A stretch of DNA of 20,929 nucleotides from Acanthamoeba sp. SK_2022b (Eukaryota; Discosea; Longamoebia; Acanthamoebidae): the NCBI GenBank assembly GCA_027943245.1, contig JANDJZ010000460.1:1-20929 (forward strand). The letters are read 5' to 3'. The notes beneath the pieces were generated by a model. The model made no database searches. It was not told the DNA's origin and saw only the letters and a list, made by a program, of their open reading frames with translations. Each line of letters opens with the position of its first letter. The first letter of the stretch is position 1. This document shows positions 1 through 8,680 of this stretch, piece after piece. A program made the position numbers and the translations under genes.

Positions 1-2579
1 GTACACGTCGCTGGTGGACAGATAACTTGGCCGCATGCATGCGGGACCCGAGCGAGTTGGTCCGCCGCCAGACGCTGTTGCTCCTCACACGACTGCTGCA
101 GGTGCTCCCCTCCGCTTGACGGGTCCGCTGTGGCGTTCAGACTCACGCAGTGTATTTACCACCTACAGGAGGACTATGTCAAGTGGAAGGGACCCCTGTT
201 CTACCGATTCGTGGTGGCTCTCGTCGACGAATCGCCCGCTGTTCGACAGTTTGGTGAGTCTGAGCCCTCTGGCCCTCTTGTCCGCATTCGACTACGCCCG
301 AGCACATGCTAACCACACAGTCCCTTCGTACCAGCCACATTCTGCTTGACCAACATCTCGCAGAACAAGAACCAGGCCATGTTCTTCAACCACTTCACCG
401 ACACCCTGTTCCATCTGACCGACCACAACCAAGTACGCAGACACGCTCTCCCGCGCATGCGGACAACAGCAGCTCGTGGTTGGAATCTGATCGATTCGAT
501 CGACTTGATCCACAGCACCCGCTGTACAATCAGCAGCCCCAATCGACTCGCGAGCGCGAGCTGTTCTCACTAAAGGGGGCCAACAACAAGAGGTATGCCA
601 TCACACAAGACACGCCCGAGACGAGGGAGAGGGTCGCTCACCAGGATCGCTGTCCACTTTTTCAGGAAGCGCCAGGCCATATACAAGATCATGCTGCAGC
701 ATATGACGGAGGAGCAGAAGTTCAACACGACGGCCAAGCTCTGCCAGGACGTGCTCGGTGGAGTTGTCGACGGCCTCATCTCACTTGATTCTCCCACAGC
801 GAGCGACCTCATCCAGGCACGTATCACAGGCACACCGTCAAAACGTGCTTTGCATTCCAGGGCCACGTTGCTAACCGTCAGTTGATGGACCATGCAGGAC
901 ACGTTGGAGGTGCTGATGTCCAAGGACATCAAGATCAACAACTCGGGCAATCGTTTCGGCAGGGAAGCCGATGGAACGGACGCGGACGACGGCAGCCTCA
1001 ATAGCGAGGAGAAGGAGAAAGCGCTGGCGGCCGCCAAGGGCAAGCTCCTGTCCAAGGTACGTGGTCTCAGACGACCGTTGAGCCACTTCCAAGCCGCCTC
1101 TGCGCTGGCCGGTTGGAGCACTGCTAATAGCGCGCCGCTGGTTAAAACACAGATCGTCAAGAAGAACGTGATCGAGAACATCGTGCCTATCATCATCCAT
1201 CTCAAGCATCTGCTCGAAGAGAAGCACTCGCCGTTGTTGGGTCCCTTGATGCAGTATCTGACCGACATGATGAAGGACTACAAGAACGAGATCTCTGGTA
1301 TGTTCCACTTCGTCTTTGCGCAGCAGATGTCCTCCTGGCTCACGCCATACAACACACATACATGCAGACATCATGACGGGCGACAAGCAGTTGGCCAAGG
1401 AGCTCGACTACGACCTCCGGCAATACAACATCGAGAAGACCCGCAAGAAGCGCATGTCGCTCATGGCTTTCTCTCCGGCCGTCGCCCGACAGGGCTTGGC
1501 CGTGCCCATCGCCTCTCCGATGGTTCGCCACGTAGCGGCGTCGCCCATGAGGTACCAAACAACAGCATCCGCCTTCACGATCGTGTCACCGTCCTGACGC
1601 GACCTTCTCTCCATCTCTATCTCTCTTTGGATGTGATGTGAATGCAAAGGCCTTCTGGCACGTCTACCGCGCCGTTCGCCTCGCCTTCGCCGTTGCCCTT
1701 CACATCGCCGCAGGGCAAGACCCTATCCGTCCCCAAGCTCCGGTCGTCCCTCGCCACTGCTACCAGTACCCCCCCCCCTCTCCCTCTCCCTCCAACACCT
1801 AGAGAAGATTTTCTCCGTGGGCCATTTGGCTCATTGATTGCTCTTTCTCGACAGCTCCCAAGCGCACCAGCCTGACGCCCGCCCCGATCGCCGCTACTGC
1901 CGCTGCCGGCGCTACTGCCGCTTCGCCGTTTGTCTCGCCGGCACCACGCAAGAGGGCGACCTCGGTGCCGGTCCCCTCTCCCCTGCCCATCCGCCTGACG
2001 GCTCCGGCCACCTCTGCTGCGAGCACGCCACCCTCGGACATCCTGCTGCCCTCGCCCTTCAAGGAGACGCCGGCTCCGCGTGGCTGGGGCGTCAAGCTGC
2101 CCCTTCGTCTGCCGGACGAGGACGATAGCGATGCGGGCGTCGAACAACACGACAACAAGAGTCGGGCGAAGAAGAGCGCGAAAGAGACGGGGAAGGGCAA
2201 GCGAAGGAGGCCGGTTGAAGAAGAGGAGGAGGAGGAGAAAGAAGAAGATGAAGAAGAGGTCATGCCCACTGCCAAGGCGGTCTCGAAGAGGAAGGCGCGC
2301 TCCACGCGAGCCAAGGCGCCATCGTCGCCGCCTGTGAAGAAGCGCAGAGCATCGAAGGAGGAGGAGGAGGAAACTGTAAAGCATAGCAACGACGAGGCGG
2401 AGGAGAACGAAGAAGAGGCGGAAGAGCCCTCCTCGCCCGAGCCCGCCAAGAGGAAGAGGGCGACCACGACCACGAAGAAGGCGATCAGGCGCAGGACCGC
2501 CACCAAGAATCCTTCTCCGCCGCCGCTTCGTACGACGCGCGCTGCCCTGCGCCGCGGCGCACGGAAGAACTCGGAGTGA
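1..2579 (+). CDS. Condensin II HEAT-repeat subunit D3 (CAP-D3/NCAPD3-like), 3' part, spliced
   Basis: This is the C-terminal part of a condensin II non-SMC HEAT subunit, which loads and stabilises the SMC2/SMC4 ring on mitotic chromosomes. I assemble exons <1-101, 169-253, 335-432, 516-592, 666-816, 898-1056, 1153-1297, 1368-1551, 1650-1765 and 1855-2579; exons 2-10 sum to 1740 nt (579 codons plus TGA) with phase kept at every junction. Family-like segments, as I recall the vertebrate protein, are VKWKGPLFYRF, YNQQPQSTRERELFSLKG, IENIVPIIIHLKHLLEEK and MKDYKNEI...DKQLAKELDYDL. The last exon is a low-complexity tail: proline- and serine-rich with SP/TP pairs (possible CDK sites), then alternating acidic and lysine/arginine blocks suited to nuclear targeting. 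Intron 5 uses a GC donor. The start lies outside the window, and the reading frame breaks near base 22 (see findings). Identity is firm; exact borders of exons 8-10 are less so. Confidence 0.85.
817..897 (+). other. GC-AG intron in the condensin D3-like gene
   Basis: Exon 5 ends ...DLIQ at 816 and exon 6 resumes DTLEVLMSKDIK at 898. The intron between them begins GCACGT and ends GCAG. Using the nearby GT at 821 would add four bases, and each acceptor then available (860, 881 or 897) gives a stop or the wrong frame for the conserved segment. Confidence 0.7.
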
Positions 2580-2642
2580 TGTAGGCGCTGATCAGCTGCG
2601 GCACCGACGCGAGACTTGTGTGAAATTCTTTTAAATGTTTTT

Positions 2643-2648
2643 AATAAA
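2643..2648 (+). terminator. Poly(A) signal AATAAA for the condensin gene
   Basis: A canonical AATAAA lies 63 nt after the stop codon in an AT-rich stretch followed by a T-run. That is the usual distance for a short 3' UTR. Confidence 0.65.
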
Positions 2649-3279
2649 CGTAAAATATAAAAGACATATTAACTTTTTTTATTTTCGGTGTTAAGCTTCT
2701 TTTTATTGGCCGTGCCGGTTACAACGCGTTCGTGGCCACTCTGAGTGTCCGTTGCTTGAACAAGTAGTTGTAGACACGGACAACCAGCAGTTGGTTGCTG
2801 AGAGGTCAGGTGCCTTCAACCTCGCCATGAGAGACACGCCACCCTCACCCAAGGCGCACGGCGAAGACAAGACGTGAGTCGACGCGCGCGAGAGACAAAG
2901 ATCCTCCGGTGATCATGATCTGTTGGTACCCCCACTTGCCTCACCCAATCTTTGACATGCTCCCCTCCCCTCCACGAGTATGATGTCAACCGGGCGTTTC
3001 TTCTTATGGTGGGACGAAGGTCTAAAGTGGATGGCTGAGGATGAAGGTGGAGCTCTGCTTCACGCCGCACGTCTCGGCCAGCCACTAGACGCTGAATCAG
3101 AAGACAGTTCCACGAGCGCACTACGGTATCAAAGTAGCACATCTACGAGACGCTGCTCAGAAGGGGAGCGTCTTCAACTCTCCTTCTGGCGTGATGCCCA
3201 CCCACGCCCTTCAAAGAACTCGGCCGCGTCTCGATGGTCGTTGTAGTATCAACAAGCTCAGCCCTACACGCCAACAAAG

Positions 3280-3301
3280 AAGGCCAACAAAGGCTGGCCT
3301 T
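3280..3301. repeat. Short perfect inverted repeat (7-bp stem, 8-nt loop)
   Basis: AAGGCCA at 3280-3286 is the reverse complement of TGGCCTT at 3295-3301. The left arm lies beside a partly repeated CCAACAAAG motif. No function is evident. Confidence 0.4.
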
Positions 3302-3478
3302 TGAAGAGCCGTGCTCTGCCTCTATTCTACAAGTAGTGCCTCAGCACTATGCTGCGATCTACCTCACCAGGTACCTGTCTCGTTTCAGCGCTACTTGCGA
3401 CATGGCCTGACCGCGATCACAAGTGTCCGCAGCGTACGTTGTGTTTTTGATCGCGCACAATTCCTACACAAACCAGCC

Positions 3479-3486
3479 CTATTTAG
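3479..3486 (+). promoter_or_regulatory. Possible TATA-like element upstream of the 3558 gene
   Basis: A CTATTTAG element lies about 75 nt before the ATG at 3558 and is followed by a C/A-rich leader without upstream ATGs. Spacing suits a TATA box with a short 5' UTR, but this is only motif and position. Confidence 0.3.
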
Positions 3487-3557
3487 GAGCCTGCGCCCGC
3501 TGGAGCATATCTTCACCCACCTACCCAACTACACAAACCGCTACTACCAACCAAGCA

Positions 3558-4535
3558 ATGGCTTCCAGGTCCAGCAACGCGATGCTGGCTCTTGTGCTGC
3601 TCCTTGTCCTCTCCCTCGTGTGCCCCACCATGGCTACCCTTCCTCCCGTCCGCAAGGTCGATGTGAACGGCAACACCCAATCTACCTACCGCAAGGTTGT
3701 CTTGGCTGCTGTGCTCTTTGGCCTGTCTGGCCTTGTGGGCACTGGGCTCTTGGACATCTTCAGACCCGCTTCAATGCTGGAGACGACCTGGCCCGCCAGT
3801 TGCGACCCCAACGTAACATCTTCCATTAATGGAACAGGGTTGTTCTCAACTCTCTCCAACTCAACGTCGAACTCCTCCACCGAGTTGCCTTTGTCCACCT
3901 GTCCCTCGAGCATCAACTCCTTCCCTTCGTTGACCTTGGACAACTTGACCTGTCCCTTGAATTCAACCTACAACTACTCCTGTTCCGCTACTTCAACCTC
4001 AAGCTCGAACTCGACATACAACTCCAACTCCACGACTTCACCCTCAAGCACCTGCCCTTTGTTGGCCCGCTATGAGGCTTCCACCTTGGCCACCACGACC
4101 TGCCCTTGGGCCCTGACCTTCTACTTGAACTCTACATCGTTGAAGACCCTGACCGTCGCCATCGCCCCCTGTGCCTTGAAGCCCAAGGCAGATCGGGCCT
4201 CCACTGGGACTCTACTGCGCCCTTTGAGAACGCGTCTCTTGCTGAGATCCTCTCGGGGATCGCCCCTCCCAAGGCCTCTGTGGAGGTCGGCCTTCTCTGC
4301 AAGTTACGAGCTTGTGGAGAACCTCATCTACCAGCTGGTCCTCCACATCTGCTTCAATCCGAACCTCCATGTTTCGATCGTGGTGTCAGTGCTCTTCTAC
4401 CATCTCCTCTGCTGGGCCATCGACGCGGCCATACTGCGCAAGCAACTACGCCTCAAAGCTGAGGAGAGGCAGCGCCTTCTGGAGGAGGAGCGCGCTAGGC
4501 GCCGCCGCCGTTATCGCATGCGTAAATGCGACTAG
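3558..4535 (+). CDS. Putative signal-peptide-bearing, sequon-rich membrane protein (325 aa; frame partly uncertain)
   Basis: I do not recognise a family. The ATG at 3558 sits in a good context (AAGCAATGG) and opens a clear signal peptide (residues 1-25, a leucine/valine core ending PTMA). A second hydrophobic stretch lies at about 46-65. Residues 85-191 are rich in Ser, Thr and Asn with ten N-x-S/T sequons and several T-C-P motifs, which fits a heavily glycosylated lumenal or extracellular region. Residues about 256-294 form one or two hydrophobic segments, followed by a strongly basic, charged tail to residue 325. The frame stays open throughout as a single exon. However, between about 3760 and 4305 another forward frame looks more like normal coding sequence despite two stops, so the middle may be frameshifted, spliced or decayed. 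The first 60 and last 70 residues are the most reliable. Confidence 0.5.
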   Translation: MASRSSNAMLALVLLLVLSLVCPTMATLPPVRKVDVNGNTQSTYRKVVLAAVLFGLSGLVGTGLLDIFRPASMLETTWPASCDPNVTSSINGTGLFSTLSNSTSNSSTELPLSTCPSSINSFPSLTLDNLTCPLNSTYNYSCSATSTSSSNSTYNSNSTTSPSSTCPLLARYEASTLATTTCPWALTFYLNSTSLKTLTVAIAPCALKPKADRASTGTLLRPLRTRLLLRSSRGSPLPRPLWRSAFSASYELVENLIYQLVLHICFNPNLHVSIVVSVLFYHLLCWAIDAAILRKQLRLKAEERQRLLEEERARRRRRYRMRKCD

Positions 4536-5032
4536 GCATGGAGGTACGACCAAGGCGCAGTGCATCATGCTACATCACAACAAGGTGGCTAACGCGTTTG
4601 CGTTCTTGTACAGCAGGATTGTGAGGAGGATGACTGGTAGCGCGCGAGGCAAAGGTTCGAGCGAGTGCTGTTGTGGAGGTGAGGGGAGTGGGGTGGCCGC
4701 GTGTATGAGAAGACTACTACAAGCGAGAGCACCGACCGCAGCGATTGTCACCAGCCCTGGTGGCAAGCCTGCTGGGCGGCCCCCTTGTATGCGGGCGCCC
4801 CGATCGGACGCCTGGTCACTTCAGGTGGCCAGGGCCGATGCTAGGCTCGTCAGTACGTTCTTCTCATCCACAAGGCACTCTGCTCCCCGACCCACCACGA
4901 CAGCACGAGCGCAAACCTCTTCTTCGTCGCTATCTCCTTCCTCTATCTCTCCAGTTGTCCCCCCCCCCCTCTCCCAAGCGTTTTGTACAGAGCGGCCATA
5001 TAAAAAAGGATTTAAATATATATGTGTAAAGA
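4536..5032. other. Gap without a supported gene
   Basis: This stretch separates the 3' ends of two convergent genes. A 63-codon minus-strand ORF (4575-4766) has two hydrophobic segments but no other support. The sequence holds a foldable inverted repeat at 4803-4839 and ends in an AT-rich segment (about 4995-5050) that probably contains the cleavage region of the minus-strand gene. Confidence 0.4.
4803..4839. repeat. Two-part inverted repeat (5-bp plus 8-bp stems)
   Basis: ATCGG (4803-4807) pairs with CCGAT (4835-4839). Inside, CTGGTCAC (4812-4819) pairs with GTGGCCAG (4825-4832) with one wobble pair and a 5-nt loop. It lies outside any supported coding exon. It may be an RNA hairpin or chance. 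Confidence 0.4.
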
Positions 5033-5038
5033 TTTATT
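5033..5038 (-). terminator. Poly(A) signal AATAAA for the decarboxylase gene
   Basis: TTTATT on the plus strand reads AATAAA on the minus strand, 97 nt beyond the stop codon of the minus-strand gene and inside an AT-rich patch. Confidence 0.6.
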
Positions 5039-5134
5039 TAAACAAATTAACCCCTTTCCCTCTTTGTTTGAGGAGCGGGGCGGCGGTCTGGATGGTGATG
5101 GAGGTGCAGGAGGAGACGAGAGGCCACGTGGCCA

Positions 5135-5271
5135 TTAGTTGGTGGCGCGGCCGATGGAGACGCCCACCTTCACGAGGGTCTCGAGGGGCTTGGTCGAGTT
5201 GGTCGCCAGGTCCTCGTCGAAGACGATCTTGCCGGGCTCGAACAGCACCAGCACGGTCGAACCACCGAACG

Positions 5272-5330
<59 letters not shown>

Positions 5331-5961
5331 TCGCGTCAGCAGCGCTATGCATCGATCGGTGAGAGGGAGGAGGAGCAGTACCGAAGTAGCCGTGCTCGTC
5401 TCCCTTCTTGACGGTCTGGCCGGGCGAGGTGGTGAAGCAGATGGAGCCCACCTGGGGAAACGAGCGGCGAAGCCACGATCGTCAACCAAGCGCGGGAAAG
5501 GGGAGAGGGTTTATCGGAAAGAGGGGGGGGGTTACCATGGTGGCGCCGATGGCGACAAAGGTGACGAGGCCAAAGTCGGGCGAGTCGATGGGGCACACCA
5601 CGCGCTTGTTCTCGGTGTACACGTCGACCGAGGTGTTCACCGCCACGGGGTTGACCTGTTACCCCCCCCCCCACGACGTCGTTAGCGCCACGGCGCAGCT
5701 CCAAACGGCGGGAGGGGGTTGCCGTACGGTGAAGTAGGTGCCGTCGATCGGGGTGAAGGGGCGAAGGGTGCCGCCCACGGGCATGTGGAACCTGCAGCGA
5801 CCCGACGCGAGTGAGGAGGAGAACGCGGCGGGTTGGGGAAGGAGGAGAGGGGGGGGGCGCACCTGTGGTAGTCCTGCGGGGCGAGGCGCGCGATGACCAG
5901 CGAACCGCTCTCGTAGCGCTTCGCCTGTGCTAGATGTCAGCCCCCACCCCACTCACAGTGT

Positions 5962-6026
<65 letters not shown>

Positions 6027-6678
6027 AGCAAACGGGCGGCAGGTACCAGATCGGCGTTCTGGAGAAGGCTGGTGAGGGTGAAGTGCTGGCCCTTGATCCA
6101 GATCTGCTGCGCCTCGGCGATGGTGGGGAGCACGTTCATGCGGCAATCGGCAGGCGACACCGCGATTTTCTGCGCGTGCGTGCGCGCGAGCGAGCATGAG
6201 CGACCCGCTCCGCCCCCCCCCCCACATTCACCGCTCCCTCGCCGGTTAGGGCAATAGGGGGGGAGGCGCGTACGGGGTCCGAGGGGGCGGCAACGGGGCG
6301 GGCGCTGGGCTTGAGCTTGCGGTAGAAGAACTCGTTGAAGTTGGCGTACGACTCCACTGAGTCGAGCATCTGCGCGGGCGAGCGTTGTCGGGTGAGCGCG
6401 CGAGAGGCGCGAGGGGGGGAGAGAGAGAGAGAGAGAGAGAAGCGGAGCGAGCGCGGCCGGGGAGGTGGGCGAGGGGGAAGGGGGGAGGGGGGGAGCATGC
6501 ACCTCATCGCGGCTGAGCTGGTGGAACTCGATGAAGGGCTCGATGTCCTTGACGGAGGCGGGGTTGTTGTACTTCTTGCCCTGCTTGTTGGTCATCGACT
6601 TCATGATCTTCTTCACCGAGCTGCTGTCCACGGCTGGTTTGTCCATCCATTTCCCACGCCGACACACACGCACACGCA

Positions 6679-6737
<59 letters not shown>

Positions 6738-8680
6738 CACGTGGCATGGTTAGCGCGCCACACGTCTTGGTGCACGAATTTGTGGGGAGGGGGGGGGGCG
6801 TGCATTACCGAACTTGGCGCTGCCGGTGTACATGACCCTCATGGCGATCTTGATGTAGTTGGGGATCTTCTCCTCCTCGAGCCTGCCCGTCTCGCGGTTG
6901 TGCACCATGATCTCGGCGGGCTTGCGCTTGCCCACCTCGCCTGCGCCAAACGCGCGCACCGCCGCCGGTGAGATGAGCGCTCCTCCCCCCCCCCTCGCCC
7001 CCCCTCTTCTCTTTACCGACACGCCCACGGTCTGGCGCGGCGGGGCGTACCGGTGGGGACCGTGAGGCGCGTGTTCCAGTTGGACACGAGAGCGGCGCCG
7101 GCCGACTGGGCCTCGCCGGTCGACTACGCCCACGACACGCGTCGTCGACGCCAACGCGATGACACGCGTCAGTGACCGAGAGAGGGCCAGGGAGGAGGAG
7201 GAGGAGGAGGAGGAGGAGGAGGGGTTGTACGGTGGCGAAGGTGGTCCAGGGCAGGTTGACGTCCTTGGGGAGCATCTTCTCGACGAGATGCCTCACGCTG
7301 TCGTTGGTGGTGGCCAGGCGCTCGCCCGACACGAGGCCGTAGAGCTCGTCGAAGCTGATCTCGCCGTCTTTGTTCTCATCGAACGCCTCCACCTTAAGAG
7401 AGAAGTGAAGAGGGGGAGAGAGAGGGAGTCGGCCAAGGGTGGAGGGCGCGCGACAGCGGGTCAGGACGGGCACGCGTACGAGGTCGTGGAGCTGATCGTC
7501 GCTCATGGGCGCGCCAACGCCCTCGAGGAGGCCGGCGAGCTCGAGGTGCGAGATGCCGCCGTCGCCGTTGAGGTTGAAGTAATCGAAGATGCCCTTCCAG
7601 AAGCCCTTGTTCACCTCTGCCCCCCCCCCGAAACGAATCACGATCAACCTCTCGACGCTTTACGCTCGCGAGTGTGCTCGCGCTTGCTTGAGAGAGAGAG
7701 AGAGAGAGAGGGAGAGAAAGAGAGAGGGAGGGAGAGAGAGAGGGAGAGAGAGAGAGAGGGAGAGAGAGGGAGGGAGAGAGAGGGAGAGAGAGGGAGGGAG
7801 AGAGAGGGAGGGAGAGGGAGGGAGAGGGAGAGGGGGGAGAGGGAGGGGAGAGAGAGAGAGGGAGGGAGAGAAGGATGGGTTGGGTGCATTACCTTCGGCG
7901 GTGTACACTCGGTACTTGATCTGGATCTCGCCGCGAGACTTGGTCTTGTTCTTCTTGACCAGCGTGACAGGGAACCAGCCCTCGAACTGCTTGGTGACGT
8001 GGACGTCGGACAGCTCCAGCTTCGCCTGGCCGATGTAGTCGTTGGACGACGCCTGGAGGTGGTGTCGGGCGGCGACGTGGCGTGAGCGCGCCAGAGAGTG
8101 GCGGCAAGAGCGGTGTGCCTGCTGCGCGGTGAGGGAACGCGCACCTTGTCCCAGTCCCATACGTCAAAGAGGAGAGCATAGTTCTTCTCCAGCTCAGGCA
8201 CCAGCCTGGCGGTGGCCAACGGCGCGTAAGAAGTGGCCACCACAAGCAGCAGGCAAGTGGCCACCGCTACGTAGAGCACAGAAATCGAACAGATAAAATA
8301 TTAAAAAGAGAGAGAGAAAGACAAGAGACGTACACGCGGTAGCTCTCCATCCAGACAGGGCTGCGAGTCTTGCGAATGGTCTTGGTCGTAAACAGCTTCC
8401 TCTCGCCCATGCTCAGCTACAATTGACAAGGAAAAGCTAATTAAAAATCCGCGTCCTACACGTGTAACTACCATGTCTTCTGAGGTGGTTTGCGTACAAC
8501 GCAATAAGGATCCGCCAAGCCATTGAGATCCATCTTGGGGAAATCTCGACCGCTCATAACTTGTCACGAAAAAGATGTGAGGGCCAACATTCGAGTTGGT
8601 CAGAGAAGGACGGGCGCGGTCGTACTCGTAACCTCCACCACCGAGTGGTAGGCCTGAGTCCTGGGGCTAGGTTGCTGCAT
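5135..8680 (-). CDS. Phosphatidylserine decarboxylase, C2/EF-hand type, 17 exons
   Basis: The enzyme decarboxylates phosphatidylserine to phosphatidylethanolamine. Exons, in transcript order: 8680-8626, 8559-8472, 8411-8334, 8205-8145, 8052-7893, 7616-7480, 7392-7231, 7123-7051, 6940-6809, 6633-6503, 6369-6274, 6169-6047, 5924-5863, 5791-5728, 5655-5536, 5451-5382, 5271-5135. They give 1749 nt (582 aa) with matching phase at every join. Residues about 13-145 form a C2 domain (GRDFPKMDLNGLADPY; FDVWDWDK). Two EF-hand loops follow: NLNGDGGISHLE (162-173) and DENKDGEISFDE (198-209). In the catalytic domain Asp399 (PADCR), His455 (DYHRFH) and Ser542 (GGST) match the family's Asp-His-Ser triad. 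By family knowledge, cleavage between Gly541 and Ser542 makes the pyruvoyl group. No signal peptide, mitochondrial presequence or membrane helix is evident, so I infer calcium-dependent recruitment to a non-mitochondrial membrane, like fungal PSD2 and plant PSD2/3. The ATG at 8680 gives a short N-terminus before the first C2 strand. Confidence 0.92.
5274..5327. repeat. (CA)27 microsatellite in decarboxylase intron 16
   Basis: Uninterrupted AC/CA dinucleotides. On the transcribed (minus) strand it reads (TG)n and runs directly into the TAG of the 3' splice site at 5272. Confidence 0.97.
5965..6024. repeat. (GT)30 microsatellite in decarboxylase intron 12
   Basis: Sixty bases of uninterrupted GT on the plus strand, so the sense strand reads (CA)n. 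It fills about half of the 122-nt intron 6046-5925. Confidence 0.97.
6420..6441. repeat. (AG)n microsatellite in decarboxylase intron 10
   Basis: About eleven AG units follow a short G-run, inside the intron 6502-6370. The sense strand is pyrimidine-rich (CT). Confidence 0.9.
6662..6736. repeat. Compound (CA)/(CACG) microsatellite in decarboxylase intron 9
   Basis: CA units mixed with CGCA units at the left end become pure CA to 6736, inside the intron 6808-6634. The sense strand reads (TG)n. Confidence 0.95.
7191..7222. repeat. (GGA)n trinucleotide run in decarboxylase intron 7
   Basis: About ten GGA units lie in the intron 7230-7124, close to its 5' splice site on the minus strand. On the sense strand this is a (TCC)n pyrimidine tract. 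Confidence 0.9.
7690..7875. repeat. 186-nt uninterrupted homopurine tract in decarboxylase intron 5
   Basis: Every base from 7690 to 7875 is A or G, as AG, GGGA and GGGAGA units. It occupies two thirds of the 276-nt intron 7892-7617, the longest intron of the gene. The sense RNA is therefore a continuous polypyrimidine run. Confidence 0.97.

Larger units (their letters stand above)
2650..3557. other. Intergenic stretch with no assignable gene; possible decayed or small spliced gene on the plus strand
   Basis: I find no recognisable protein here. A possible small spliced ORF starts at the ATG at 2827, has a good donor (GTGAGT) at about 2875, and could rejoin after the AG at about 2980, reading on to a stop near 3245. 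Between about 2710 and 3410 short plausible peptides also appear in different forward frames, separated by stops. The end of the stretch should hold the promoter and 5' UTR of the gene at 3558. Confidence 0.3.

Noticed and set aside
3311..3829. 172-codon plus-strand ORF across the 3558 start
   Set aside because: Runs through the promoter and signal-peptide region in another frame and has no plausible start context.
3760..3850. Tiny introns (25 and 29 nt) to reconcile the frames of the 3558 gene
   Set aside because: They would fit GT...AG and phase, but are far shorter than every other intron in the window (about 60 nt or more).
4575..4766. 63-codon minus-strand ORF with two hydrophobic segments
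   Set aside because: Short, no neighbouring signals, and no evidence beyond hydrophobicity; left as a possibility only.
5034..5489. ORFs with long (VC)n, (HT)n or (TH)n runs on both strands
   Set aside because: They are translations of CA/GT microsatellites inside decarboxylase introns; the coding exons around them are in other phases.
7159..8085. 308-codon plus-strand ORF rich in Arg, Glu and Gly
   Set aside because: It is antisense to decarboxylase exons and the homopurine tract; the minus strand carries clear C2 and EF-hand exons.
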